Origin: Spirochaetota bacterium
GTDB taxonomy: Bacteria; Spirochaetota; UBA4802; JAFGJZ01
Assembly (NCBI GenBank): GCA_023396665.1
Contig: JAEWVL010000186.1
Coordinates: 1-6,940 of the forward strand
Reading direction: 5' to 3'
Length of the DNA stretch: 6,940 nt
Made by a program: the position numbers and the translations under genes. Shown piece after piece: positions 1 to 6,040 of the stretch (the first letter of the stretch is position 1; every line of letters begins with the position of its first letter). The notes beneath the pieces are model-generated. The model was not told the DNA's origin and did not search any database. It was given only the letters and a program-made list of their open reading frames with translations.

Positions 1-29
1 CCGAAGGCAGATTCTCACAAGTGCACAAT

Positions 30-54
30 AGCCCCTTCTTTACAATGAAGGGCT
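30..54 (-). terminator. Hairpin over the helicase stop codon, weak terminator candidate
   Basis: AGCCCCTTC (30-38) and GAAGGGCT (47-54) pair over an 8-base loop with one bulged base, and the loop contains the minus-strand stop codon of the helicase gene. On the minus strand the stem is followed by ATTGTGCACTTG rather than a clean T run. An intrinsic terminator is therefore possible but not well supported, and it could simply be a 3'-end stabilising hairpin. Confidence 0.3.
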
Positions 55-2400
55 TGGGTTTAATTCGAGAAGGCGGGTCACTTTTTCGATAATCGTTTTT
101 TCGTCGGTCTTCGGCTGCAGCTTCCAATGCGGGGGGATAAGCCTGCGGTAATCCCCCGAGCCGTAGCGGTCGTCGACCAGTACCACAAAGCCGCGGTCCT
201 CTTCTGTGCGGATTACGCGGCCGGCTGCCTGCAGTATCTTGTTAAAGCCCGGAAACATATAGGCGAACTGGTATCCCGCTGAAAACTTCTGCTGAAAATA
301 GTCCTTGATGATATCGTTGTCAAAACCGATCTGGGGCAGACCCACCCCGAAGATGATCACCCCGATCAGTTTTTCGCCGGGAAGATCGACGCTCTCCGAA
401 AAAGAACCGCCACAGACGCAGAAGGCCTTCAGATTCGTGCGGGTGTGAAACTTGTCGATAAACTCCTCACGGTCTGTCGAAGTGAAGGCGGCGCTTTGAA
501 TGGCGATTTCGCCAAAGCGTCCCGTATCCCCCCGCCCCTCTATGCCGAGTGCGTCGACGAGCGCTCCCTGAAATTTGAACGAGGGCGAGAATACGACGAT
601 GTTGCCGCTGACCTTTTCGATGAGTATTCGCACCAGTGCCGCATACGCGGGCAGATTCTCGTCGCGAAACTTGTAACGCGTTGAAAGATCGCTGCGCAGA
701 AAATACAAACAGCGCTCGCGATCGAAGGGCGAATCGAGCGAGATGGCCGTATGCGCGAGCGTCGGAGAGAGCAGGGCCTCGTAATAGCCGCCGGGTGAAA
801 GCGTGGCCGAAAAAAATACCGCGCTGCGCTGCTGTGCCACCACGGCCTCGACCTCCTGTGCGGTGTCGATGCAGCGCAGGCTGAGCTCCGTGTCGGTCTT
901 TGTTTTTTTTATGACAGTTCTGTACGAATCGCTGTAGCGCTCGGCGATGGCGTTGAACGAGAGCAGCTGAAAATAAAATTGCAGCTGCGATTCAGAAAGC
1001 GAAACTCCGCCGTCGAGAAGATACTCGATTTTACGCCGGCACTTTTGCGCGGCCTTCGCGATCTCTGCAGGCAGGCTTTCTTCGCATACGGCATCGCTGT
1101 CGTCATAATTCTTACGCAGCGCGATAAAGGCCTTGTTCAGTTCGTCGAGAGATTTTTTCAGGGGTGTATGGCTTCCCTTTCTGTGCAGCATGATGTCGCT
1201 CTTGGCGAGTGTCACCGAGAACATCGCCCGCACGCGGTCGATCATGTTGTGCGCCTCGTCTATGAGCAGCACATGTTCCGTTTTGCCGAAATCGAAAAAG
1301 CGCTTGAGCCGCGACTGCGGGTCAAAGACGTGATTGTAGTCGCAAATGACGAGGTCGCAGAAGAGCGCAAGATCGAGCGAGAGTTCGAAGGGGCACAGCG
1401 TGTGCAGGCGGGCGATCGCCTCGACCTTTTCGCGGCAAAAATCCGTTTCGCTGAAGAGCGATTCGAGGGCCGCGTCTCTGCGTGAAAAATAATCGAGCGC
1501 GTAGGGGCAGCTTTGCGGCGAACACTGCGGACGCGAGCTTTCGTCACCATTGGTGAAACAGATGCGCGACTTTGCGGTAATCGTTATCCAGCGAAGGCCC
1601 GCACCGGCTCCGTTAAACAGGGCTGCCGCTTTTTCGGCGCTCGCCGCACCGGCGTTTTTCGCCGTCAGATAAAATATCTTGTCACAGAAATTATTCGCCT
1701 GCGCCTTCAGTGCGGGAAAAAGCACCGCGGCGGTCTTGCCGGTACCGGTCGGTGCTTCGCCGAAGAGCACGACGCCGTCGCGAATGCAGCGGTACACGGC
1801 TTTTGAAAGTTCATACTGGCCACTGCGGAAACCGTCGAAGGGAAACTTCAGCTGCTGCAGACGTAAGCGCAGATCACGGCGATGCTTCTCGTTTTTGTCG
1901 CACCAGTCCAGATATGTCTGTATCCACAGCTCGCACTCGCTCTGCAGTTCGTCGGGCCGGCACTTCAGTGAAAACAGACTCTCGTCGTCTTCATCTCCGC
2001 TGCAATAGACAAGGTCAAGGCACAGCTCTCCGATCGGTTTGTCTGTCGTGAAAAACCAGGCACAGAGTTTAAGCTCTGCGAGATCGCTACGCCGCGGCTG
2101 CGCGGGCGGCTCATGTGTGCTCACAATCTTTTCGACATGAAAGCCGTCATCATCGCGATATACGCTCTCAGCAAAGCCCGACACAAGCAGTTGCACGAAT
2201 TCGCCCTCGAACTGTTTCGATACGGCGATATCGCTCGCGAAGCCGCTGATTGATGAATTGTTGTATGTGTGCCGGGTTTCGCCGGCACTGCAAGCGCGCG
2301 GCCGCGACACGGGGGCGCCGCCGAGGCTTCCTTCGGGAAAAATAATTTCAGTGAGTCTGTCGATGTCGATGTGTACGCAGTGTTTCGAAGAATCGGGCAT
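40..2400 (-). CDS. DinG/Rad3-family (XPD-like) superfamily 2 DNA helicase with N-terminal nuclease-like region
   Basis: This 786-residue protein is a predicted ATP-dependent, iron-sulfur DNA helicase. Visible motifs are Walker A GEAPTGTGKT (214-223), DEAH box LLIDEAHN (378-385), motif III-like FFSATLSP (529-536), motif V-like GGSFSESVDLPG (664-675) and motif VI QAAGRVIR (724-731). Cysteines 281, 293, 298 and 336 lie between Walker A and DEAH, where this family binds a 4Fe-4S cluster. Length fits the bacterial DinG-like subfamily of about 780 residues. Residues 1-185 correspond to the N-terminal PD-(D/E)XK-like region of that subfamily, but the expected catalytic residues look replaced (VSGFAESV 73-80, VEKIVST 89-95). 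ATG at 2400 is the only sensible start: an in-frame TAA lies upstream with no other start codon between. No Shine-Dalgarno is visible, because the leader there is C-rich. It is divergent from the SRAP gene. Likely cytoplasmic, acting in DNA repair or removal of nucleic-acid structures; the exact substrate cannot be read from sequence. Confidence 0.93.
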   Translation of the reverse strand: MPDSSKHCVHIDIDRLTEIIFPEGSLGGAPVSRPRACSAGETRHTYNNSSISGFASDIAVSKQFEGEFVQLLVSGFAESVYRDDDGFHVEKIVSTHEPPAQPRRSDLAELKLCAWFFTTDKPIGELCLDLVYCSGDEDDESLFSLKCRPDELQSECELWIQTYLDWCDKNEKHRRDLRLRLQQLKFPFDGFRSGQYELSKAVYRCIRDGVVLFGEAPTGTGKTAAVLFPALKAQANNFCDKIFYLTAKNAGAASAEKAAALFNGAGAGLRWITITAKSRICFTNGDESSRPQCSPQSCPYALDYFSRRDAALESLFSETDFCREKVEAIARLHTLCPFELSLDLALFCDLVICDYNHVFDPQSRLKRFFDFGKTEHVLLIDEAHNMIDRVRAMFSVTLAKSDIMLHRKGSHTPLKKSLDELNKAFIALRKNYDDSDAVCEESLPAEIAKAAQKCRRKIEYLLDGGVSLSESQLQFYFQLLSFNAIAERYSDSYRTVIKKTKTDTELSLRCIDTAQEVEAVVAQQRSAVFFSATLSPGGYYEALLSPTLAHTAISLDSPFDRERCLYFLRSDLSTRYKFRDENLPAYAALVRILIEKVSGNIVVFSPSFKFQGALVDALGIEGRGDTGRFGEIAIQSAAFTSTDREEFIDKFHTRTNLKAFCVCGGSFSESVDLPGEKLIGVIIFGVGLPQIGFDNDIIKDYFQQKFSAGYQFAYMFPGFNKILQAAGRVIRTEEDRGFVVLVDDRYGSGDYRRLIPPHWKLQPKTDEKTIIEKVTRLLELNPSPSL

Positions 2401-2461
2401 GCTATACGCATGTAAAGCGGGGGGATATTTGTCAAACCGTTATCGGGTCCTTTGCGGCAGA

Positions 2462-2474
2462 GCATTCAAAATGC
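2462..2474. repeat. Short inverted repeat GCATT-CAA-AATGC
   Basis: Perfect 5-bp arms around a 3-base centre lie in the divergent helicase/SRAP intergenic region, 13 bp upstream of the candidate -35 box. It could be an accessory protein-binding site or chance, since arms this short are weak evidence. Confidence 0.25.
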
Positions 2475-2487
2475 GCGTAAAAACCGA

Positions 2488-2516
2488 TTGACGACAGTGA
2501 ATTTTACTGTAATTCT
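2488..2516 (+). promoter_or_regulatory. Candidate promoter of the SRAP gene with a palindromic operator in its spacer
   Basis: TTGACG (2488-2493) resembles a -35 box (5 of 6 bases of TTGACA). AATTCT (2511-2516) is a weak -10 that keeps the important A2 and T6 positions. The spacer is exactly 17 bp (2494-2510) and reads ACAGTGAATTTTACTGT, a palindrome with 7 of 8 base pairs symmetrical. An operator between the two boxes would allow repression. It lies about 95 bp before the SRAP start codon. The promoter is inferred; the palindrome is directly visible. Confidence 0.45.
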
Positions 2517-2609
2517 GTGAAAGGGTATCGACGTGCATGTCAACCATACGGGTGAATAAAGACGATCGTGCCGTAGCTGACAGATGCGAGAAATAAAGGG
2601 GGAGGGCTC

Positions 2610-3470
2610 ATGTGTACCCGTTATATTTTTCATCCCGAAAACGATCCGGTGGTCGAGTCGATTATAAATGACGAGAACGGGTATCTTTTTCTGAACGATG
2701 AGGCTACAGGCGATTTCATCTACGCCCTCAAAAGGGATTTCGGCATCGACGAGTTTCTCAGCCCGCCGCGCATCAGTTTCAACACCGCGCCGACGAATAC
2801 GGGCCTTGTCATTTTTTATAAGGGATCAAGGCGGATCGCCGACAATTACCATTTCGGCTTCAAGCGGAAATGGCAGCAGGGCTCACGTGCGATGTATAAT
2901 CCCGGCACCAACTTCCGTTTCGACAACCTGCTTCCGAACACGCCCGGGTTCATCGCGAAAGGACTGCCCGTCAATGACAGTAAGAACGGCAACTGGATGT
3001 ACTACCGGGCCTTCGAAAAAAAACAATTCTGCCTTATCCCCCTTCGGGCCTTCGTCGAGTTCGACAAAGAGAGCCGCGAGGTGCAGCTCAAGACGAAGAC
3101 TACGATAAAAGAGTTCAGCGTGCCCTACCTGACCGAACTGCGCACAAAACAACTCGCCTGCGTCGCCGGGCTGTGGGAGTACGCCGAAGACGAGCAGCAG
3201 TACCGCTTCACCTTCGGCACCACCGAACCCAACGATCTGGTTCGCAAGTTTCACCATGACCGCTTTCCCGTTTTTCTGTTATCGAAAGAAGAACAGAATC
3301 TGTGGCTTGACCCCGACGCCCCGGTCGAAGAGAAGATCCGCATGGGCCTCGCCCCGGCACGCTCCGATCTTTTTCAGAGCTGGCGTGTCAGCGAGAAGAT
3401 CAACAAGGCGCAGAACAAGGGCCTTGAGGTCATCGAAAAGGCCGAGGGCAGTCTGATATGGGTGGCGTGA
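2610..3470 (+). CDS. SRAP-domain protein (HMCES/YedK family), abasic-site DNA-protein crosslinker
   Basis: SRAP proteins react through Cys2, exposed after Met removal, with abasic sites in single-stranded DNA and form a thiazolidine crosslink that shields the lesion. The 286-residue product starts MCTRYIF, giving the needed Cys2. Further family landmarks are FNTAPTN (57-63, like YNVAPGT), Asn97 in the NARxE-like position, FCLIPLRAFVEF (140-151) with Glu150, CVAGLWEY (184-191), and FHHDRFPVFL (214-223) with His216 as the counterpart of the catalytic His. It is longer than E. coli YedK (about 220 residues), with extra sequence near residues 15-50, 100-130 and 160-180. The loop after Asn97 reads NPGTNFRFD, so the usual Arg and Glu of NARxET are not conserved in place. 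The start is fixed by Cys2 and by a purine-rich ribosome site (AAAGGGGGAGG) just upstream. Its divergent neighbour is a repair-type helicase. Confidence 0.92.
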   Translation: MCTRYIFHPENDPVVESIINDENGYLFLNDEATGDFIYALKRDFGIDEFLSPPRISFNTAPTNTGLVIFYKGSRRIADNYHFGFKRKWQQGSRAMYNPGTNFRFDNLLPNTPGFIAKGLPVNDSKNGNWMYYRAFEKKQFCLIPLRAFVEFDKESREVQLKTKTTIKEFSVPYLTELRTKQLACVAGLWEYAEDEQQYRFTFGTTEPNDLVRKFHHDRFPVFLLSKEEQNLWLDPDAPVEEKIRMGLAPARSDLFQSWRVSEKINKAQNKGLEVIEKAEGSLIWVA

Positions 3471-3542
3471 CAGAAACAGTCTCAGAAAGCCGTAGCGTGC
3501 CGGCAGCGGAACATCGGCTGTAATTTCGCAACGGGAGTCTCA

Positions 3543-4472
3543 ATGAAAGCGGAACGGCTTTTCAGCATTCTGAATCTGCTGCTTGACAAAAGAAAGATTG
3601 CGGCACCCGAGCTTGCGCGGCGCTTCGGTGTGTCCGTGCGCACCATATACCGCGACATCGACGCGCTGGCGCTGGCGGGCATTCCGCTGTATTCGACGAC
3701 CGGGCGTGACGGCGGTGTCGCGCTCGTCGAAGGCTTCACCATAGACCGGCAGGTGCTCGAAACCGGCGAGGTGCAGAAAATTCTGGCCTCAATAGAAGGC
3801 CTCTCCGGAGTGCTGAGCGACGCTGCGACCGGCGCCATACGTGACAAATTCACCCGCCTGCTGCAGAAATCGAAAGAGAAGGGTATCGCCCTGTCACCAC
3901 GCCATATCTTCATCGAACTGGCCCCTTCGCTTCGTGAAAGGGAAATCATTGATACCATCGAAAGGGCGATCAACGAAAGCCGCTGTCTCGCGATCGAGTA
4001 TTACGATGCCGAAAACCGAAGTACGCGGCGCTGTATCGAAGCGCAGGCGCTCGTCTATATCTGGAACTGCTGGTATCTGTACGCCTATTGCCGCATGCGA
4101 GGTGATTTCAGGCTCTTTCGTATCGCGAGAATTCAATCAGCGCGCTTTACGGCGCAGACGCGTCTGGCACCGTATGTCGATCTCGCGGAAAAGCCCTGGC
4201 TGAAACAATGGAACGAGGAGAAAAGCGAGGAAATCGTGATGGAGATATCCTCCGATCAGAAGAATAGGATATTCGAGCGCATAGAATGGTCGAACATACG
4301 CGAGTCTGGTAATAACACGATTGAGGTCACCTTTTCGATGCCGCTCAATGAATGGGGGATATCCGTCATCATGAGCCTTCCCGGCGCCTTCCGCATCATC
4401 AGACCGGAAAAAGTCAGAAAAATGATAAAAAAGCGTACCATGGAGATTTTCTCACAAAACCATGACAGTTGA
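3543..4472 (+). CDS. WYL-domain HTH transcriptional regulator (YafY-like)
   Basis: This is a 309-residue DNA-binding regulator. The N-terminal winged helix-turn-helix (HTH_11 type) spans about residues 1-62, with APELARRFGVSVRTIYRDID (21-40) as the helix-turn-helix. The WYL domain spans about 135-205 and contains the literal W177-Y178-L179 and the family's basic strand with R190 and R193 (FRLFRIARI). A WCX-like C-terminal domain covers about 229-305. WYL domains sense ligands, in some cases nucleic acids or nucleotides, and family members act as repressors or activators in DNA-damage, metabolic or phage-defence settings. GGGAG (3533-3537) sits 5 bases before the ATG. The gene follows SRAP by 72 bp on the same strand and may be co-transcribed with it. 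The inverted repeat over its stop codon, upstream of the DUF3795 gene, is a candidate binding site. Its ligand and targets are unknown. Confidence 0.93.
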   Translation: MKAERLFSILNLLLDKRKIAAPELARRFGVSVRTIYRDIDALALAGIPLYSTTGRDGGVALVEGFTIDRQVLETGEVQKILASIEGLSGVLSDAATGAIRDKFTRLLQKSKEKGIALSPRHIFIELAPSLREREIIDTIERAINESRCLAIEYYDAENRSTRRCIEAQALVYIWNCWYLYAYCRMRGDFRLFRIARIQSARFTAQTRLAPYVDLAEKPWLKQWNEEKSEEIVMEISSDQKNRIFERIEWSNIRESGNNTIEVTFSMPLNEWGISVIMSLPGAFRIIRPEKVRKMIKKRTMEIFSQNHDS

Positions 4473-4483
4473 TGTCATGGTTT
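4457..4483. repeat. Perfect 11-bp inverted repeat, candidate operator or weak terminator
   Basis: AAACCATGACA (4457-4467) and TGTCATGGTTT (4473-4483) are exact reverse complements around GTTGA, the end of the WYL gene including its TGA. The right arm ends seven bases before a TATACT box, so a bound protein would cover the -35/-10 zone of the DUF3795 gene. As RNA it is a low-GC hairpin ending in only three U residues, which makes termination weaker than operator function as an explanation. Confidence 0.6.
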
Positions 4484-4495
4484 GTGTTGTATACT
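4469..4495 (+). promoter_or_regulatory. Candidate promoter of the first DUF3795 gene
   Basis: TATACT (4490-4495) differs from the -10 consensus at one base and lies 32 bp before the ATG at 4528. TTGATG (4469-4474) is a possible -35 box but with a short 15-bp spacer. The same nine bases TTGTATACT occur again at 6425-6433, upstream of the small Cys-rich gene. The 11-bp inverted repeat overlaps this promoter. Confidence 0.4.
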
Positions 4496-4527
4496 GCTCC
4501 GCAATACAACGAATAACGGAGAGTGCC

Positions 4528-4866
4528 ATGACAAAAAATATTGCCGCCTGCGGACTCGATTGTGCGGTATGTCCCGCTTACATCGCGACTATGACAAACG
4601 ACAATGAACTACGCAAAAAAACCGCTGAACTTTGGAGCGGCATGTACGGAGGCACAATCGCTGCCGAGGCGATCAACTGCCACGGCTGTTTTGCAACAGA
4701 CGGGGTCTTGTTCGGTCATTGTACGCAATGCGAAATGCGCAGTTGCGCGATTGAAAAGAAGCATGTGAATTGTGCGGAGTGCGAGAGCTACCCCTGCGAC
4801 AAGCTGAATGCGTTTTTTACCCATGTGCCCGAGGCCAGAAAGACTCTCGACAGCCTGCGCAAATAA
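4528..4866 (+). CDS. DUF3795 family cysteine-rich protein (first of two)
   Basis: The 112-residue product has 11 cysteines: 8, 12, 15, 51, 54, 65, 68, 73, 82, 85 and 90. The pattern CGLDCAVCPAY (8-18), CHGC (51-54), CTQCEMRSCA (65-74) and CAECESYPCDKL (82-93) is typical of DUF3795, a family of unknown function whose clustered cysteines suggest zinc or iron-sulfur binding. No signal peptide or membrane segment is seen, so it is probably cytoplasmic. The reading frame is open back to 4462, but ATG at 4528 is preferred: the ribosome site GGAGAG (4518-4523) lies 4 bases before it, it puts CGLxCxxC at the usual N-terminal position, and upstream codons fall in promoter-like sequence. It is preceded by a WYL regulator and followed by a second DUF3795 gene, so the regulator may control it. 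Confidence 0.88.
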   Translation: MTKNIAACGLDCAVCPAYIATMTNDNELRKKTAELWSGMYGGTIAAEAINCHGCFATDGVLFGHCTQCEMRSCAIEKKHVNCAECESYPCDKLNAFFTHVPEARKTLDSLRK

Positions 4867-4871
4867 GGGCG

Positions 4872-4907
4872 GCGTCACCCGCATGAGGCGGGTGGCGTAA
4901 AGCCTCA
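4872..4907 (+). other. Two mutually exclusive hairpins between the DUF3795 genes
   Basis: Hairpin A pairs 4872-4882 with 4888-4898 around the loop ATGAG; its core CACCCGC/GCGGGTG is perfect and two outer pairs are G-U. Hairpin B pairs TGAGGC (4884-4889) with GCCTCA (4902-4907) and cannot form together with A. Hairpin B is followed by AATTTGGTTTTT. The arrangement could modulate termination or processing between the two genes, but a standard terminator is not clear. Confidence 0.4.
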
Positions 4908-4939
4908 AATTTGGTTTTTGAAGAAAACTTGTCACAGAA

Positions 4940-4949
4940 GAGGTGATCC
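4940..4949 (+). promoter_or_regulatory. Extended Shine-Dalgarno sequence deciding a GTG start
   Basis: GAGGTGATCC is complementary over ten continuous bases to the conserved 3' end of bacterial 16S rRNA and directly abuts the GTG at 4950, which places the GAGG core 6 bases from the start codon. This supports the GTG start strongly and suggests efficient translation. Confidence 0.8.
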
Positions 4950-5369
4950 GTGAAAAACGTTCAGAATGATTCAGAGAAGCTCATTGCAAGCGTGGCGTAT
5001 TGCGGATTAATATGCCGACTCTGTTTTCAGCGTGATTCATGTGACGGCTGCAAGAGCGGGAACAACCGCTGCGAAAGAAACCTTTCTGATGAAGGCTGTT
5101 ATCAGCGTAACTGCTGTATGTCAAAGGGCTATGAGGGCTGCTGGGAATGCAGTGAGCTGTACAGCTGTGAAAAGGGAATCTTTTCCGCCGCCAACATGTC
5201 GAAGATCAAGGCCTTTTCGATCTGTATCAGAGAAGACGGTATTGCCGCGTTTATCGCTAATGTGACACGGAATATGCAGAAGGGTTTGAGTGTTGAAAAG
5301 GGTAAAGATTATGACGGCAAAACGATTGAAGAAGTGCTGAAATTACTCAGGAACTCTTCGAATTTATAA
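4950..5369 (+). CDS. DUF3795 family cysteine-rich protein (second of two)
   Basis: The 139-residue product begins at a GTG with a strong ribosome site. It has 13 cysteines: 18, 22, 25, 31, 34, 41, 50, 55, 56, 64, 67, 73 and 92. The order YCGLICRLC (17-25), CDGC (31-34), GCYQRNCC (49-56), GCWECSELYSCEKG (63-76) and IKAFSICIREDG (86-97) matches a recognisable DUF3795 subfamily with a helical C-terminal tail. The biochemical role is unknown; metal or iron-sulfur binding is inferred from the cysteine clusters. It is not a close copy of the upstream DUF3795 protein: the cysteine spacing and C-terminus differ, so the pair is either an old duplication or two subfamilies brought together. No membrane segment is visible. 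It lies 83 bp downstream of its relative in the same direction and may share a transcript. Confidence 0.88.
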   Translation: MKNVQNDSEKLIASVAYCGLICRLCFQRDSCDGCKSGNNRCERNLSDEGCYQRNCCMSKGYEGCWECSELYSCEKGIFSAANMSKIKAFSICIREDGIAAFIANVTRNMQKGLSVEKGKDYDGKTIEEVLKLLRNSSNL

Positions 5370-5392
5370 AAATTTACGAAAATGTAGTGCTC

Positions 5393-5437
5393 GCCGGGGT
5401 GTCGTGAAGTGCCGGGCTTTCGGCCCGGCATCCCGGC
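5393..5437. terminator. GC-rich two-tier hairpin between convergent genes
   Basis: The inner stem TGCCGGGC (5410-5417) pairs with GCCCGGCA (5423-5430) around TTTCG. An outer stem pairs GCCGGGG (5393-5399) with TCCCGGC (5431-5437), leaving a 10-base one-sided bulge. It sits in the 97-bp gap where a plus-strand and a minus-strand gene converge, so it may act as a bidirectional 3'-end element. There is no T run on either strand, so it is not a canonical intrinsic terminator and could instead be a REP-like palindrome. Confidence 0.45.
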
Positions 5438-5466
5438 AAATTCATGCAAGGTGAGCGACAAAGCTG

Positions 5467-5958
5467 TTATTCGGCGTTCACCCAATCGTATATTTCGGTC
5501 GAGACCTTTTCGATTTTTCCGGTCTCTGAAGCCGAAGTAATGACATCGATGCTTCCGATTTCCTTTTGTGCGTTTTCAGGCAGGGGATTCTTTAATCCGT
5601 GTGTCATTACAATGAGCACTTTACTCTTGTCCTGAATGCCTTGCACAAACGAGTTGGATTTCTTCTCGACTCTTCCGCCGACCTGTTTACAAAGCACTAT
5701 ATAGCGGTCAAATTCCTGCAGATTCACTTCTTTTGCCTTACTGATGTCGACCACTTTGTAATAGTGTGTCTGTGACGATGATTTTTCGAAGAGCCCGGTG
5801 ATTACTTTCTGTTTGAAATTCGAATTGCTGTTGATAATCAATATTTTTTTTGCGGCATCTCTGGATCCGAATTCAGTAGCTGTTTTACAAATAAGAGCGG
5901 CACTCAATAATAAGAATAACGCTGCGATGAGTATGTATTTTTTATGCGGTTTGATCAT
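5467..5958 (-). CDS. Membrane-anchored protein with possible flavodoxin-like domain
   Basis: The 163-residue product has a lysine-rich start (MIKPHKK), a hydrophobic segment at about 8-24, then a soluble alpha/beta domain. I do not recognise a named family. The pattern of predicted elements resembles a flavodoxin-like fold: strand KILIINS (38-44) followed by an Asn/Ser-rich loop and helix, strand YIVLC (86-90) with KQVGGRV, strand KVLIVMTHG (113-121), strand IDVITSAS (137-144) and a final helix EIYDWVN. FMN binding is not established. The positive-inside rule would place the domain outside the cytoplasm. Cys24 lacks a proper lipobox (Ile at -1), so a lipoprotein is unlikely. ATG at 5958 is preferred over the upstream in-frame ATG at 5979 because AGGGGT lies 7 bases before it on the minus strand. 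It is convergent with the DUF3795 gene. Confidence 0.72.
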   Translation of the reverse strand: MIKPHKKYILIAALFLLLSAALICKTATEFGSRDAAKKILIINSNSNFKQKVITGLFEKSSSQTHYYKVVDISKAKEVNLQEFDRYIVLCKQVGGRVEKKSNSFVQGIQDKSKVLIVMTHGLKNPLPENAQKEIGSIDVITSASETGKIEKVSTEIYDWVNAE

Positions 5959-5972
5959 CTTTACACCCCTGT

Positions 5973-5986
5973 GGTACATACGTACC
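5973..5986 (-). repeat. Palindrome GGTAC-ATAC-GTACC in the leader of the membrane protein gene
   Basis: Perfect 5-bp arms with a 4-base centre lie immediately upstream of the ribosome site used by the 5958 start. It could be an operator or a small leader hairpin; the short arms leave room for chance. Confidence 0.3.
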
Positions 5987-6040
5987 GATTTTGATTTTAT
6001 TTCTGTCTGTTTTATTTGGCTTCGAATGCAATGCCGCTAA

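Noticed and set aside
979..1485. 168-codon plus-strand open frame opposite the helicase
   Set aside because: It overlaps the DEAH and iron-sulfur region of a clear helicase, has no ribosome site and no recognisable domain.
2428..2436. TTTGTCAAA, a short palindrome that recalls TTTG...CAAA repair-operator half-sites; on the minus strand it contains TTGACA
   Set aside because: The half-site spacing is 1 base, not the spacing expected of a LexA-type box, and no -10 box sits 16-18 bp from the TTGACA on the minus strand.
3482..3973. 163-codon open frame on the minus strand opposite the WYL regulator
   Set aside because: It lies wholly within strong regulator coding sequence and its intergenic leader, is Ser/Arg-rich and shows no family motif; it is a shadow frame.
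4462..4527. Upstream extension of the first DUF3795 gene from ATG 4462
   Set aside because: The extra 22 residues lie over the inverted repeat and promoter, no ribosome site precedes 4462, and ATG 4528 has a good one.
5020..5180. TGT/TGC-rich stretch that might suggest a DNA repeat
   Set aside because: The pattern comes from cysteine codons in the DUF3795 protein, not from a nucleotide repeat unit.
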